Positions 42,989-51,000 of a DNA stretch of 64,000 nucleotides are shown here, one piece after another. Each line of letters starts with the position of its first letter. Within the stretch, counting starts at the first letter, position 1. Origin of the DNA: Streptomyces kaniharaensis (GTDB lineage: Bacteria; Actinomycetota; Actinomycetes; Streptomycetales; Streptomycetaceae); the NCBI RefSeq assembly GCF_009569385.1, contig NZ_WBOF01000001.1, forward strand, positions 3,296,001-3,360,000. Direction: 5' to 3'. The notes under the pieces were generated by a model. The model made no database searches and was not told where the DNA came from. It worked only from the letters and a program-made list of their open reading frames with translations. The position numbers were made by a program, and so were the translations under genes.

Positions 42989-43357
42989 GTGATCGGCAGA
43001 CTGCAGTGCCTCGTGCTCGACTGCCCGGAACCGGCCGCGCTGGCCCGCTTCTACGCGGGGCTGCTGGGCGGCGAGATCGACCGGCCGGACCCGCGCTGGT
43101 CGCTCGGAGATGCGTGGTCCACCCTGCACCTCGACGGCGGCATGGTGCTCTGCTTCCAGGGCGTCGCCGACCACCGACCACCACGCTGGCCGGATGCGGA
43201 GCACCCCCAGCAGGCGCACCTGGACGTCGACGTCGAGAACCTGGACGACGTCGAACGCGAGGTGCTCGCACTCGGCGCCGTCCGGCTGCGCGACGCCGGC
43301 CGCTGGCGGATCTTCGCCGACCCGGCCGGTCACCCGTTCTGCCTGATCCGCGCCTGA
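42989..43357 (+). CDS. VOC (glyoxalase/bleomycin resistance-like) family protein
   Basis: This 122-residue single-unit VOC protein has VLDCPEPAALARFYAGLLGGEI at the start, a second strand set LHLDVDVENLDDV, and the metal-site-type end DPAGHPFCLIR. Such proteins bind divalent metal or sequester ligands; no substrate is suggested. GTG 42989 has GAAGGAG upstream. Confidence 0.85.
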   Translation: MIGRLQCLVLDCPEPAALARFYAGLLGGEIDRPDPRWSLGDAWSTLHLDGGMVLCFQGVADHRPPRWPDAEHPQQAHLDVDVENLDDVEREVLALGAVRLRDAGRWRIFADPAGHPFCLIRA

Positions 43358-43369
43358 TATCTCGCACCC

Positions 43370-43403
43370 CGTTGCCGCTTCGGCTCCGCCCGAAGCGGCA
43401 ACG
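43370..43403 (+). terminator. Rho-independent terminator after the VOC gene
   Basis: A perfect 14-bp stem (CGTTGCCGCTTCGG) with a 6-nt loop, followed by ATTGTTT, lies 13 bp after the stop. Confidence 0.8.
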
Positions 43404-43416
43404 ATTGTTTCCCTAC

Positions 43417-43459
43417 CCCCTGCGCAGGAAGTCGGCGATGTCGACTTCCTGCGCAGGGG
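43417..43459. repeat. 18-bp perfect inverted repeat
   Basis: CCCCTGCGCAGGAAGTCG and its exact complement flank a 7-nt loop. It is the second of three consecutive hairpins between convergent genes. Confidence 0.85.
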
Positions 43460-43493
43460 TTGGAGGGCCGAATGGTGCGGAGTGTTCTGGGGG

Positions 43494-43528
43494 AAGCCGG
43501 GCCTGCGCTCTCCGCGCAGGCCCGGCTT
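43494..43528. repeat. 15-bp perfect inverted repeat (third hairpin)
   Basis: AAGCCGGGCCTGCGC and its complement flank TCTCC. It may terminate the minus-strand DUF397 transcript. Confidence 0.8.
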
Positions 43529-43615
43529 GGCAATGTCACCTGGCGCACGATTCCGTCGCGCGACGGCGGCGAGGGCCTCAACGCCGCCTGGCCCGAGGTC
43601 CTTATCTGGTGAGGG

Positions 43616-43810
43616 TCAGGCGGTGAGGTGGTCGAACTCGCCGGCCTTGGCACCGCGCAGCCACGCGTGGAGCTTGGCGCGGGTGGTGGTGACGATGGTG
43701 GTGGGGTCGTCGGATTCGCGGATGTAGATGTGGTCGCCGTCTATCGCGATCTCGACGCAGTTGGCGTTGGTGCCGCTGAAGCTCGATTTCTGCCAGGAGT
43801 ACTGGCTCAT
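43616..43810 (-). CDS. DUF397 domain-containing protein
   Basis: This 64-residue protein begins MSQYSWQKSSFSGTNANCVEIA, followed by IRESDDPT and the end block AWLRGAKAGEFDHL, all DUF397 marks. Actinobacteria carry many copies paired with a WhiJ-type HTH protein, for which DUF397 proteins are proposed antagonists. The HTH gene is 2 bp upstream on the same strand, so they are co-transcribed. Confidence 0.95.
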   Translation of the reverse strand: MSQYSWQKSSFSGTNANCVEIAIDGDHIYIRESDDPTTIVTTTRAKLHAWLRGAKAGEFDHLTA

Positions 43811-43812
43811 GG

Positions 43813-44682
43813 CTACCTACCTTGGATCGTGTATCGGATGTGCTGGATCAAACCCGACGAGTCGCGAAAGGCCGGCGACGGCGCGGGGTTGGCGGCGTCC
43901 AGCGGAGGTAGCGCCAGGCTTCTGAGCTGCTCGAACTTCCGCCGGAACACAGCCACTCCTTCAGGATCGCCCATGAAGAACGAACCGTGCGGGTGTTCCA
44001 GCAGGACGGTGTCCAGTCGGGGATGTTGGCCTGCGACCAGCATGAACGGCGTATCGGTGTCCGCATACACGGTGCAGTCGAATGGAAGGACCTGGAGCGT
44101 CACGTGGGGCAGGTGTCCGACCTCGACGAGGTGGTTCAGCTGGTTCCTCATCACTCTCGGCCCGCCGTAGTTCGTTCGCAGCGCTGCTTCGTGGATCACG
44201 ACCCGGAGCGGTGGCCCGTTCTCAAGGTCCAGGACCTGCTGGCGCTTGCGGCGGAACTCGACCTTCTTCTCGGCGTATTCGAGGATGACCTCGCTGTAGG
44301 CCTTGGTCTGGAGCAGGCCCGGGATCAGGAAGGTCTCGTAGTTGTCCAGTGCCGTGGCACTCGCCTCGGCTTCGGCGAGGTCGATGGCGGTGGGCCTCAC
44401 GAGACCTCTGTAGCTCGTCCACCAGCCCTTGCCCGTGCTCTCGCTCATGGCGATCAGAGCAGCACGGTAGTCAGGGTCCGTGACTCGGCAGGCTTCGAGC
44501 CAGATATGCAGGCGGTCAAGGTTGATACTCAACCTTCCAGCCTCGGTGTGGCTGACAGCAGGCCCCTTCATGCCCATCATCGCGCCCATCTCCGGCGCCG
44601 ACACGCCTGCGGCATCGCGTAGACGTCGCAACTCCTCGCCGAAGCGGCGCTGTCGTTCGCTGACCTCGGTCCTGAGTCCCAC
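43813..44682 (-). CDS. WhiJ-like helix-turn-helix regulator (XRE + DUF5753)
   Basis: This 289-residue protein has an XRE HTH at about 10-65 (ELRRLRDAAGVSAPEMGAMMGMKGPAVSHTEAGR) and the DUF5753 module after about 100 (YETFLIPGLLQTKAYSEVI, RRKRQQVL, VTLQVLPFDCTVYADTDTPFML). WhiJ-type proteins repress developmental genes and are relieved by a DUF397 partner. The partner gene follows directly. GTG 44682 has GAGGAGG spaced 7 nt. It is divergent from an HATPase gene, and an inverted repeat in the gap fits an operator. Confidence 0.94.
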   Translation of the reverse strand: MGLRTEVSERQRRFGEELRRLRDAAGVSAPEMGAMMGMKGPAVSHTEAGRLSINLDRLHIWLEACRVTDPDYRAALIAMSESTGKGWWTSYRGLVRPTAIDLAEAEASATALDNYETFLIPGLLQTKAYSEVILEYAEKKVEFRRKRQQVLDLENGPPLRVVIHEAALRTNYGGPRVMRNQLNHLVEVGHLPHVTLQVLPFDCTVYADTDTPFMLVAGQHPRLDTVLLEHPHGSFFMGDPEGVAVFRRKFEQLRSLALPPLDAANPAPSPAFRDSSGLIQHIRYTIQGR

Positions 44683-44722
44683 GTACGTACCTCCTCGCGC
44701 GGGCTGCCGCATCCCTACCCGC

Positions 44723-44776
44723 AGTGTAAGGGCGATTACATGGTGTGTTGCATCGTTGGAACTCTTCCCTTACAGT
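44723..44776. promoter_or_regulatory. Divergent promoters with inverted-repeat operator in the WhiJ-type locus
   Basis: AGTGTAAGGG (44723-44732) and CCCTTACAGT (44767-44776) are inverted copies with one mismatch. The plus-strand -10 TACAGT (44771-44776) lies in the right arm, with -35 TTGCAT 16 bp upstream. The minus-strand -10 TACACT lies in the left arm. A dimeric protein bound there would control both directions. Confidence 0.55.
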
Positions 44777-44939
44777 CGCTGTGGCATCGCGCACCGGATG
44801 GGCAGTCAGTAACGTCCGCACGCATGGCAGTTGGTACCGGCTGCCCCGGCGGGCTCCGCAGAGCACTCGCATCGCGAACTGGCTCACGGCGACGTACCCG
44901 ACAGGTGCTCCCCTCCACTGCACCGCTGGGAGATCCCCC

Positions 44940-45308
44940 GTGTGTAACCCCATGCTCAACTCCCCCTCCCTGACCGTGACCCGCGAAGCGTTGCGCGACC
45001 TGATGACCCGCGCCGGCTACGACTCCTCCGCCATCGCCGACGCCGAACTCGCGCTCGTCGAGCTGATCGTCAACGCGTGGCGGCACGGTGGCACCGCCGC
45101 GCCCGTCGTCCTCGTCGACATGCTCGACAGCACGCTCCGCGTGACCGTCGCCGACCGGAGCTCCGACCTCCCCGAGCGGCGGAAGCCCGGTGGGCTCGCC
45201 GAATCGGGGAGAGGGCTCCAGCTCGTCGCGGGTCTCACGCACCGCTGGGGCGTGGAGCCGCAGAAGCTCGGCAAGCGGGTCTGGTTCGAGCTGGACGGCG
45301 TCGCGTGA
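44940..45308 (+). CDS. Anti-sigma-factor-like HATPase (RsbW type)
   Basis: This 122-residue GHKL ATPase has an N-box ELALVELIVNAWRHG (the Asn binds magnesium), a G1-like block VTVADRSSDLP and a G2-like block ESGRGLQLVAG. Such proteins bind ATP and hold a sigma or anti-anti-sigma partner. No partner gene is here. GTG 44940 is supported by GGGAGA spaced 6 nt, and ATG 44952 also fits. It leads three genes that overlap by 4 bp each, opposite the WhiJ-like regulator. Confidence 0.85.
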   Translation: MCNPMLNSPSLTVTREALRDLMTRAGYDSSAIADAELALVELIVNAWRHGGTAAPVVLVDMLDSTLRVTVADRSSDLPERRKPGGLAESGRGLQLVAGLTHRWGVEPQKLGKRVWFELDGVA

Positions 45309-45556
45309 ACGCCCTCCACCCGATCCAGCCGGCCGATCCGGCCGTCCGGCACCTCACCGGGCGGCAGATCGCCGAGTTGATCGTCGAACTCCGAGCCGAA
45401 GGCCGCGAGTTCGGGCTCCTCTGGCCCTCCGCCCAGCCCGGCGAGACCGTCCTCAACGGCCGAGTCCTCGTCTCCCTCGGCAACGTCCCGGCGAGCACGC
45501 TGATCAACCTCCTCGCGCTCCTGCGCGAGTACAGGCGCCACCGGAGCCGACCGTGA
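45305..45556 (+). CDS. Small hypothetical protein in the WhiJ-type locus
   Basis: This 83-residue protein is not recognised. It contains LTGRQIAELIVELRAEGREFGLLWP and NVPASTLINLLALLREY, an amphipathic helical pattern without membrane segments. GTG 45305 overlaps the HATPase stop (GTGA) and the next start overlaps its own stop, so it is certainly translated with its neighbours. Confidence 0.7.
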   Translation: MNALHPIQPADPAVRHLTGRQIAELIVELRAEGREFGLLWPSAQPGETVLNGRVLVSLGNVPASTLINLLALLREYRRHRSRP

Positions 45557-45660
45557 TCGGCATGCTCCTCCTCATCCTCCTGGCCGCCGTCGTCGGCGGG
45601 GCCGGTGAGGCCTGCTCGCGGCGGTTCCGGCGGCTCCAGGAGATCCGCGACCGGGGGTAG
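45553..45660 (+). CDS. Tiny single-pass membrane protein
   Basis: This 35-residue peptide starts GTG 45553 (overlapping the previous stop by 4 bp) with MIGMLLLILLAAVVGG, a membrane segment, followed by a basic tail (SRRFRRLQEIRDRG). The overlap chain HATPase-83 aa-35 aa makes it likely to be a real gene. Function unknown. Confidence 0.55.
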   Translation: MIGMLLLILLAAVVGGAGEACSRRFRRLQEIRDRG

Positions 45661-45765
45661 GTGTCACAGATGGTGCATGGGCCCGGCCGCCGCCCCGGTC
45701 GGGCCCGCCCTGTCGGGCCCGCCGCGTAGGATCCGCACAGGTGATTGCCGTACGAAGGGTTCATC

Positions 45766-46539
45766 GTGATCGTCAAGCGGGCTGCCGTGGTCGGCGGGGT
45801 CGTTCTTGCCCTGGCCGCCGTCGCCGGGTGCGGGGGAGATGCCAGGACGGGGAACGGGAACGCGGCGAGCCCGAGCGCCACCAGCGAGCGGCTGGAATCG
45901 GCCACCGGCGGGACGATCCTTTCGGCGGGGCACAAGGAGTTCGCGCAGGCCAAGTCCGTGAAGATCACCGGGAGTGAGGTCGAAGGCGGCCAGAAGACGA
46001 CCTTCACGATCTCGGCCGCCGCCAACGGCGACTGCGCGGGGTCGTTCGACTTCGGAACGGGTCAGGGCCGGGCCGAGCTGCTGCGCGCGGCCGGGCAGAC
46101 GCTGGTCAAGGAGGATGCCCAACTCCTCGCCAAGCAGGGCGGGGCGAAGGCCGTGGAGCTGGGGAAGGACCGCTGGATCCGGATCAAGCCGGGTGACGAC
46201 CTGGCCTCGATCACCACGTTCTGCGAGCTCAAGGGCATTCCGGTGTTCGGCGACGGTGACTGGTACAAGCAGGTCTTTTCCGACGGCACCACGACGGTGA
46301 ACGGGCAGAAGGCGGTGACCGTCGTCTCGTCCACCCAGAAGGACGGCGCGTTCAACGGGTACGTCGCCGTGGACGGCCCCGCGCGCCCGGTCCGGGTCGA
46401 GTCGTCGCACGTGGAGGGGAGCACGGACGGCACGACGATGGACTTCTCCGACTACGACGCCCAGGTCACCGTCAGCCTCCCGCCCGCCGATCAGATCATC
46501 GACCTGACGTCCATCAAGCAGTCGGCCACCGGTAGCTGA
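45766..46539 (+). CDS. Secreted lipoprotein of unknown function
   Basis: This 257-residue protein has a short signal peptide with lipobox AVAGC (about residue 22), a Thr/Ser-rich spacer, and two repeated-type beta blocks resembling the LppX/LprAFG-like lipid-binding fold. KSVKITGSEVEGGQKTTF and VRVESSHVEGSTDGTTMDFSDY are the clearest strands. A lipid or glycolipid carrier is possible but unproven. GTG 45766 has AAGGG upstream. Genes on both sides lie on the same strand; fxsC is 137 bp downstream. Confidence 0.8.
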   Translation: MIVKRAAVVGGVVLALAAVAGCGGDARTGNGNAASPSATSERLESATGGTILSAGHKEFAQAKSVKITGSEVEGGQKTTFTISAAANGDCAGSFDFGTGQGRAELLRAAGQTLVKEDAQLLAKQGGAKAVELGKDRWIRIKPGDDLASITTFCELKGIPVFGDGDWYKQVFSDGTTTVNGQKAVTVVSSTQKDGAFNGYVAVDGPARPVRVESSHVEGSTDGTTMDFSDYDAQVTVSLPPADQIIDLTSIKQSATGS

Positions 46540-46676
46540 CCAGCACGTCGTTTCGGTCATGTCAATTCGTGCGAGTCGTTGTGCTATTCCATTGGGGCGT
46601 CAGTCGTTCCTACACTGAAGCCCCGCGCACGGGGGCTGCGGGAACCAGGTTGCCGACGGGCCCGGGGGAGGCGCGT

Positions 46677-48026
46677 GTGAACGACCGTGGCTGGGACGAG
46701 GACGACACCCGGCCGTACTTCTTCCTCTCCTACGCCCACACCCCGAAGGCCGGCGCACGCGGAGCCGGCGATCCCAACCACTGGGTGCGGCAGCTGTACC
46801 GGGACCTCTGCGAGGCGGTCCTGCAGCTGACCACGGTGCCCGCCGGGGCACCGGTGGGGTTCATGGACGAGTCCATGCACCAGGGCGAGTTGTGGGCGGA
46901 GCGGCTGTCGCAGGAGCTGGCGACCTGCCGGGTGTTCGTGCCGCTGTACTCGCCTCGGTACTTCAACAGCGTCCCGTGCGGACAGGAGTGGTACGCCTTC
47001 ACCCGGCGCCCGGTGTACCCGGCGAACATCGACTCGGAGCGCACCAGCGGGATCGTGCCGGTGCTGTGGGCGCCGATGAGTCGCTACCGGCTGCCCAAGG
47101 TGGCCAGTGAACTCCAGTTCAACCACGCCGGGTTCGGCCCCGACTACGCCACCGAGGGCCTGTACGCGCTGATGAAGCTCACCTACTTCCGGTCCGCGTA
47201 CGAGCTGGCGGTGCACCGGCTGGCGGCGCGGATCGTGCAGGTCGCGGAGGAGACGGTGATCCCGGTCGGTCGCCCGATGGACTTCAACTCCCTGCCGAGC
47301 GCGTTCAACGTGTCCGCACCCACCAAGCAGCTGCGGATCTCCGTACTCTCCTACCATCAGGGCGAACTGCCGGAGGACCGCAGCTCCGACTACTACGGCG
47401 CCAAGCGCACAGACTGGCACCCCTACCGCCCGTCCGGCTCCCCGATCGCGCAGCACGCGGTGCGGCTGGCCCGGCAGTTGGGATTCCAGCCGACGGTGCA
47501 CGAGTTCGACGACGAGGCGGAGGCGATCATCGGCGGCGAGGCCACCGCACCCGGCCTGCTGCTGCTGGACCGGTGGGCGCTGCGCGACGAGCGGCGCCGC
47601 GAGCTGGTACGGCGCTTCGACCGCTCGGACGCCACCTGGGTGAGCGTCCTGGAGCCGTGGAACCTGGACGACCCGGAGTGCGAGGAACGGGAACGCGAGC
47701 TCGGCGAGTTGAGCGACCGGATCCTGCGGATCACCCGCCGCGCCAGCCGGCCGAGCTTCCTCGGCGCGACCGGCGGCCCGCCCGGGCTGACCACCCTGGA
47801 CGAGTTCGACGACGCGCTGCCCCGGGCCGCGATGAAGGCCAAGTACGCCTTCGAGGGCCGCACCCGGGCCGAGCCGGACGACCCGCCGCCGCCGCGGCCC
47901 AGCCTGCGGGACGCGTTCCGGCGCGACGCGGGCCCGGGCCCCTTCGGCCAGGACGACCACCCAGACCGTGACGACGGCGACGAACCCGGCGACGGGATGG
48001 CGCCCGTGGGAGGACCTCACCGATGA
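46677..48026 (+). CDS. fxsC: TIR-like protein FxsC
   Basis: This 449-residue protein has an N-terminal TIR-like domain (about 12-215). PYFFLSYAHTP is the first strand and CRVFVPLYSPRYFNSVPCGQEWYAF the later core, where Glu104 of CGQEW occupies the TIR NADase glutamate position. A second TIR-like block (about 255-385; ISVLSYHQ, LGFQPTVHEF, GLLLLDRWAL) makes it the two-part form typical of FxsC. The end is Asp/Pro-rich. FxsC is named from loci making FxSxx-COOH peptides, but no peptide or radical-SAM gene is here. It overlaps fxsT by 4 bp. Confidence 0.9.
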   Translation: MNDRGWDEDDTRPYFFLSYAHTPKAGARGAGDPNHWVRQLYRDLCEAVLQLTTVPAGAPVGFMDESMHQGELWAERLSQELATCRVFVPLYSPRYFNSVPCGQEWYAFTRRPVYPANIDSERTSGIVPVLWAPMSRYRLPKVASELQFNHAGFGPDYATEGLYALMKLTYFRSAYELAVHRLAARIVQVAEETVIPVGRPMDFNSLPSAFNVSAPTKQLRISVLSYHQGELPEDRSSDYYGAKRTDWHPYRPSGSPIAQHAVRLARQLGFQPTVHEFDDEAEAIIGGEATAPGLLLLDRWALRDERRRELVRRFDRSDATWVSVLEPWNLDDPECEERERELGELSDRILRITRRASRPSFLGATGGPPGLTTLDEFDDALPRAAMKAKYAFEGRTRAEPDDPPPPRPSLRDAFRRDAGPGPFGQDDHPDRDDGDEPGDGMAPVGGPHR

Positions 48027-51000
48027 CTGAGAACCGCACCAGGAACCTCCGCGTCGGGGGGCTCTCCGCCGCCGAAGTGGCCGCCCAGCGCGACGCCTGG
48101 CGCGAGGCCCGGCGTCAGGCGGAGGAGCAGGACCGCAACGGCCGGATCATCACCTTCTACTCCTACAAGGGCGGCACCGGGCGCACCATGGCGCTCGCCA
48201 ACACCGCCTGGATCCTGGCGGCCAACGGCTTCCGCGTGCTCACCGTGGACTGGGACCTGGAGGCGCCCGGCCTGGCCAAGTTCTTCCACCCGTTCCTGGA
48301 CCCGGCCTCGCTCGCCGGCACCACCGGGATGATGGACCTGATCGCCGAGTACCGCGAGGAGGCGCTGCGGCCCGTCGAGCACGCCGAGGGCTGGCACCTC
48401 GACTTCGCCCGGGTGCACCCGCACGCGCTGTCGCTGTCCTGGCCGCTGTTCCCGGACGGCGGCAGCCTGGACTTCCTCTCCGCGGGCCAGTTCAACCGCG
48501 ACTACTCCGAGGCCGTCACCCACCTGGACTGGGACATCTTCTACGACCGGTTCGACGGCGGGCAGTTCTTCGACGCGCTCAAGGCCGACATGGCCAAGCG
48601 GTACGACTACGTGCTGATCGACTCCCGCACCGGCCTGTCCGACATCGCCGAGATCTGCACCGTCCAGATGCCCGACGACCTGGTGGTCTGCTTCACCCTC
48701 AGCGACCAGTCCATCGACGGCGCCTCGCGCATAGCCCAGCACATCCACGACCGCTACCGCGAGCGCGGCATCCGCATCCTGCCCGTGCCGATGCGCATCG
48801 ACGAGGGCGAGAAGGAGAAGGCCGACGCCGGGCGGGCGCTCGCCCGGGTCCGCTTCGACGGCCTGCCGGCCGGCCTGGGCGGCGAGGAACTCAACCAGTA
48901 CTGGGGCTCGGTGGAGATCCCGTACCGGCCGTTCTACGCCTACGAGGAGATCCTCGCCACCTTCGGCGACCAGACCGGCACCCCCACCTCGATGCTCGCC
49001 GCCTGCGAGCGGCTCACCTCGGTGATCACCGAGGGCAGGGTCACCGGGCTGCCGGCGGTGGACGAGGAGGTGCGGCTGCGCTACGTGGACGCCTTCACCC
49101 GCCGCCGCCCGTCCGTGCCCGCCGACCTCTACCTGTCCTACGTGCCCGAGGACCGGATGTGGGCGGACTGGATCGAGTCCGTGCTCACCCGGGCCGGCTT
49201 CCGGGTGCTGCCCCGGGACCTCAGCGCCGGCACCGACCCGCGCGAGGAGACCGAACGCGGCATCGACGCCGCCTACCGGACGGTCGCCGTGCTCTCGCCC
49301 GCCTACCAGCGCTCCCCGCAGGCCCGGGCGCTGTGGGAGTCCGTGGTCAGCTCCGACCCGTCCGGCACCCGCCGCCAGCTCGTCCCCGTCCGGGTCGGCG
49401 ACGTGCGGCTCACCGCGCCGTTCAGCAACCGCAACCCGGTCGACCTGGTCGGCCGCGACGAGGCGCAGTCCGTGCAGACCCTGCTGCGCGCGCTCGGCCG
49501 CGGCGACGTCGCGCTCGCCGACGACGCCGGCGGCGGGCCGCGCTACCCCGGCAGCAAGCCATCCGTGTGGGACGTGCCGCCGCGCAACCCCTCCTTCACC
49601 GGCCGCGCCGCCGTCCTGGAGCAGCTGCGCAACCAGCTGCGCGGCGGCATGGCGGCCGTCCTGCCCACCCCGCAGACGCTGTACGGGCTCGGCGGCGTCG
49701 GCAAGACGCAGGTCGCGCTGGAGTACGCGCACCGCTTCATGTCCGACTACGACCTCGTGTGGTGGATCGACGCCGAGCAGACCGAACTCGTCGCCCCGTC
49801 CCTCGCCGAGCTGGCCCGGCGCCTCGGCCTGCGCGTCGGCGACTCCGTCACCGAGGCCGCCGAGGCCGCCCGCGAGGCGCTGCGCCGCGGCGTGCCCACC
49901 CCGCGCTGGCTGCTGATCTTCGACAACGCCGACGAGCCGGCCGAGATCCGCCGGTTCTTCCCCGGCGGCTCCGGCCACATCCTGGTCACCTCGCGCAACC
50001 AGGCCTGGAGCGGGCACGCCGAGGCGCTGGAGGTCGACGTCTTCACCCGTGGCGAGAGCGTCGAGCACCTGTGCCGGCGCGCCCGCGGCCTGTCCCGCCC
50101 GGACGCCGACCGGGTCGCGGAGGCGGTCGGCGACCTGCCGCTCGCCGTCGAGGTCGCAGCCGCGTGGCTGGACACCACCGGCACCCCGGTCGAGACGTAC
50201 GTCACCCAGCTGCACGCCGAGGCGGCCCGCGCACTGGCCGTCGCCCGCCCGGCCGACTACCCGACGCCGGTCGGCGCCACCTGGAACGTGTCGATCGGCC
50301 GGCTGCGCCAGCAGTCCCCGGCCGCCGTCCGGCTGCTCCAGCTGTGCGCGTTCTTCGCGCCCGAGCCGATCTCGATGAACCTCTTCTACAGCGACCAGAT
50401 GATCCGGGCGCTGGTGAAGTACGACGCCGACCTCAGCGACAAGTTCATGCTGGGCAAGGTGATCCAGGCGATCGGCCGGTACGCGCTGGCCAAGGTCGAC
50501 GCCGGCAGCAACAGCTTCCAGGTGCACCGGCTGGTGCAGGCGGTGATCCGCGCCGAGATGAGCGACGAGGAGCAGGAGGTCGCCGTCCACGAGGTGCACC
50601 GCATCCTCACCGGCGCCCGGCCCGTCCTCGGCGACACCGACGACCCGGCCAACTGGCCCGCCTTCGACGAGATCTGGCCGCACCTGTCGCCGTCCAAGGC
50701 GCACAACTGCGACGAGGCGGACACCCGTCAGCTGCTCATCGACCGCGTCCGCTACCTGTGGAAGCGCGGCGAACTCGACCGCGCCCGCGACCTCGGCCAC
50801 GCCCTCGACACCGAGTGGACCCGCAAGCTCGGCGAGGGCGACCGGCAGACCCTGCTGCTGCGCTTCCAACTCGCCAACGTGCTGCGCTCGCAGGGCAACT
50901 ACGCCGAGGCGCTGGCCCTGGACGAGGACACCCTGGAGCGCCAGCGGGCCCTGCTCGGCGAGCACCACGCGTACACCCTGATGACCGCCGGCTCCCTCGG

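Noticed and set aside
45305..45660. Possible FxSxx-COOH precursor peptide (FxsA) upstream of fxsC
   Set aside because: Neither small protein ends in the Phe-x-Ser-x-x pattern, and no radical-SAM gene is present.
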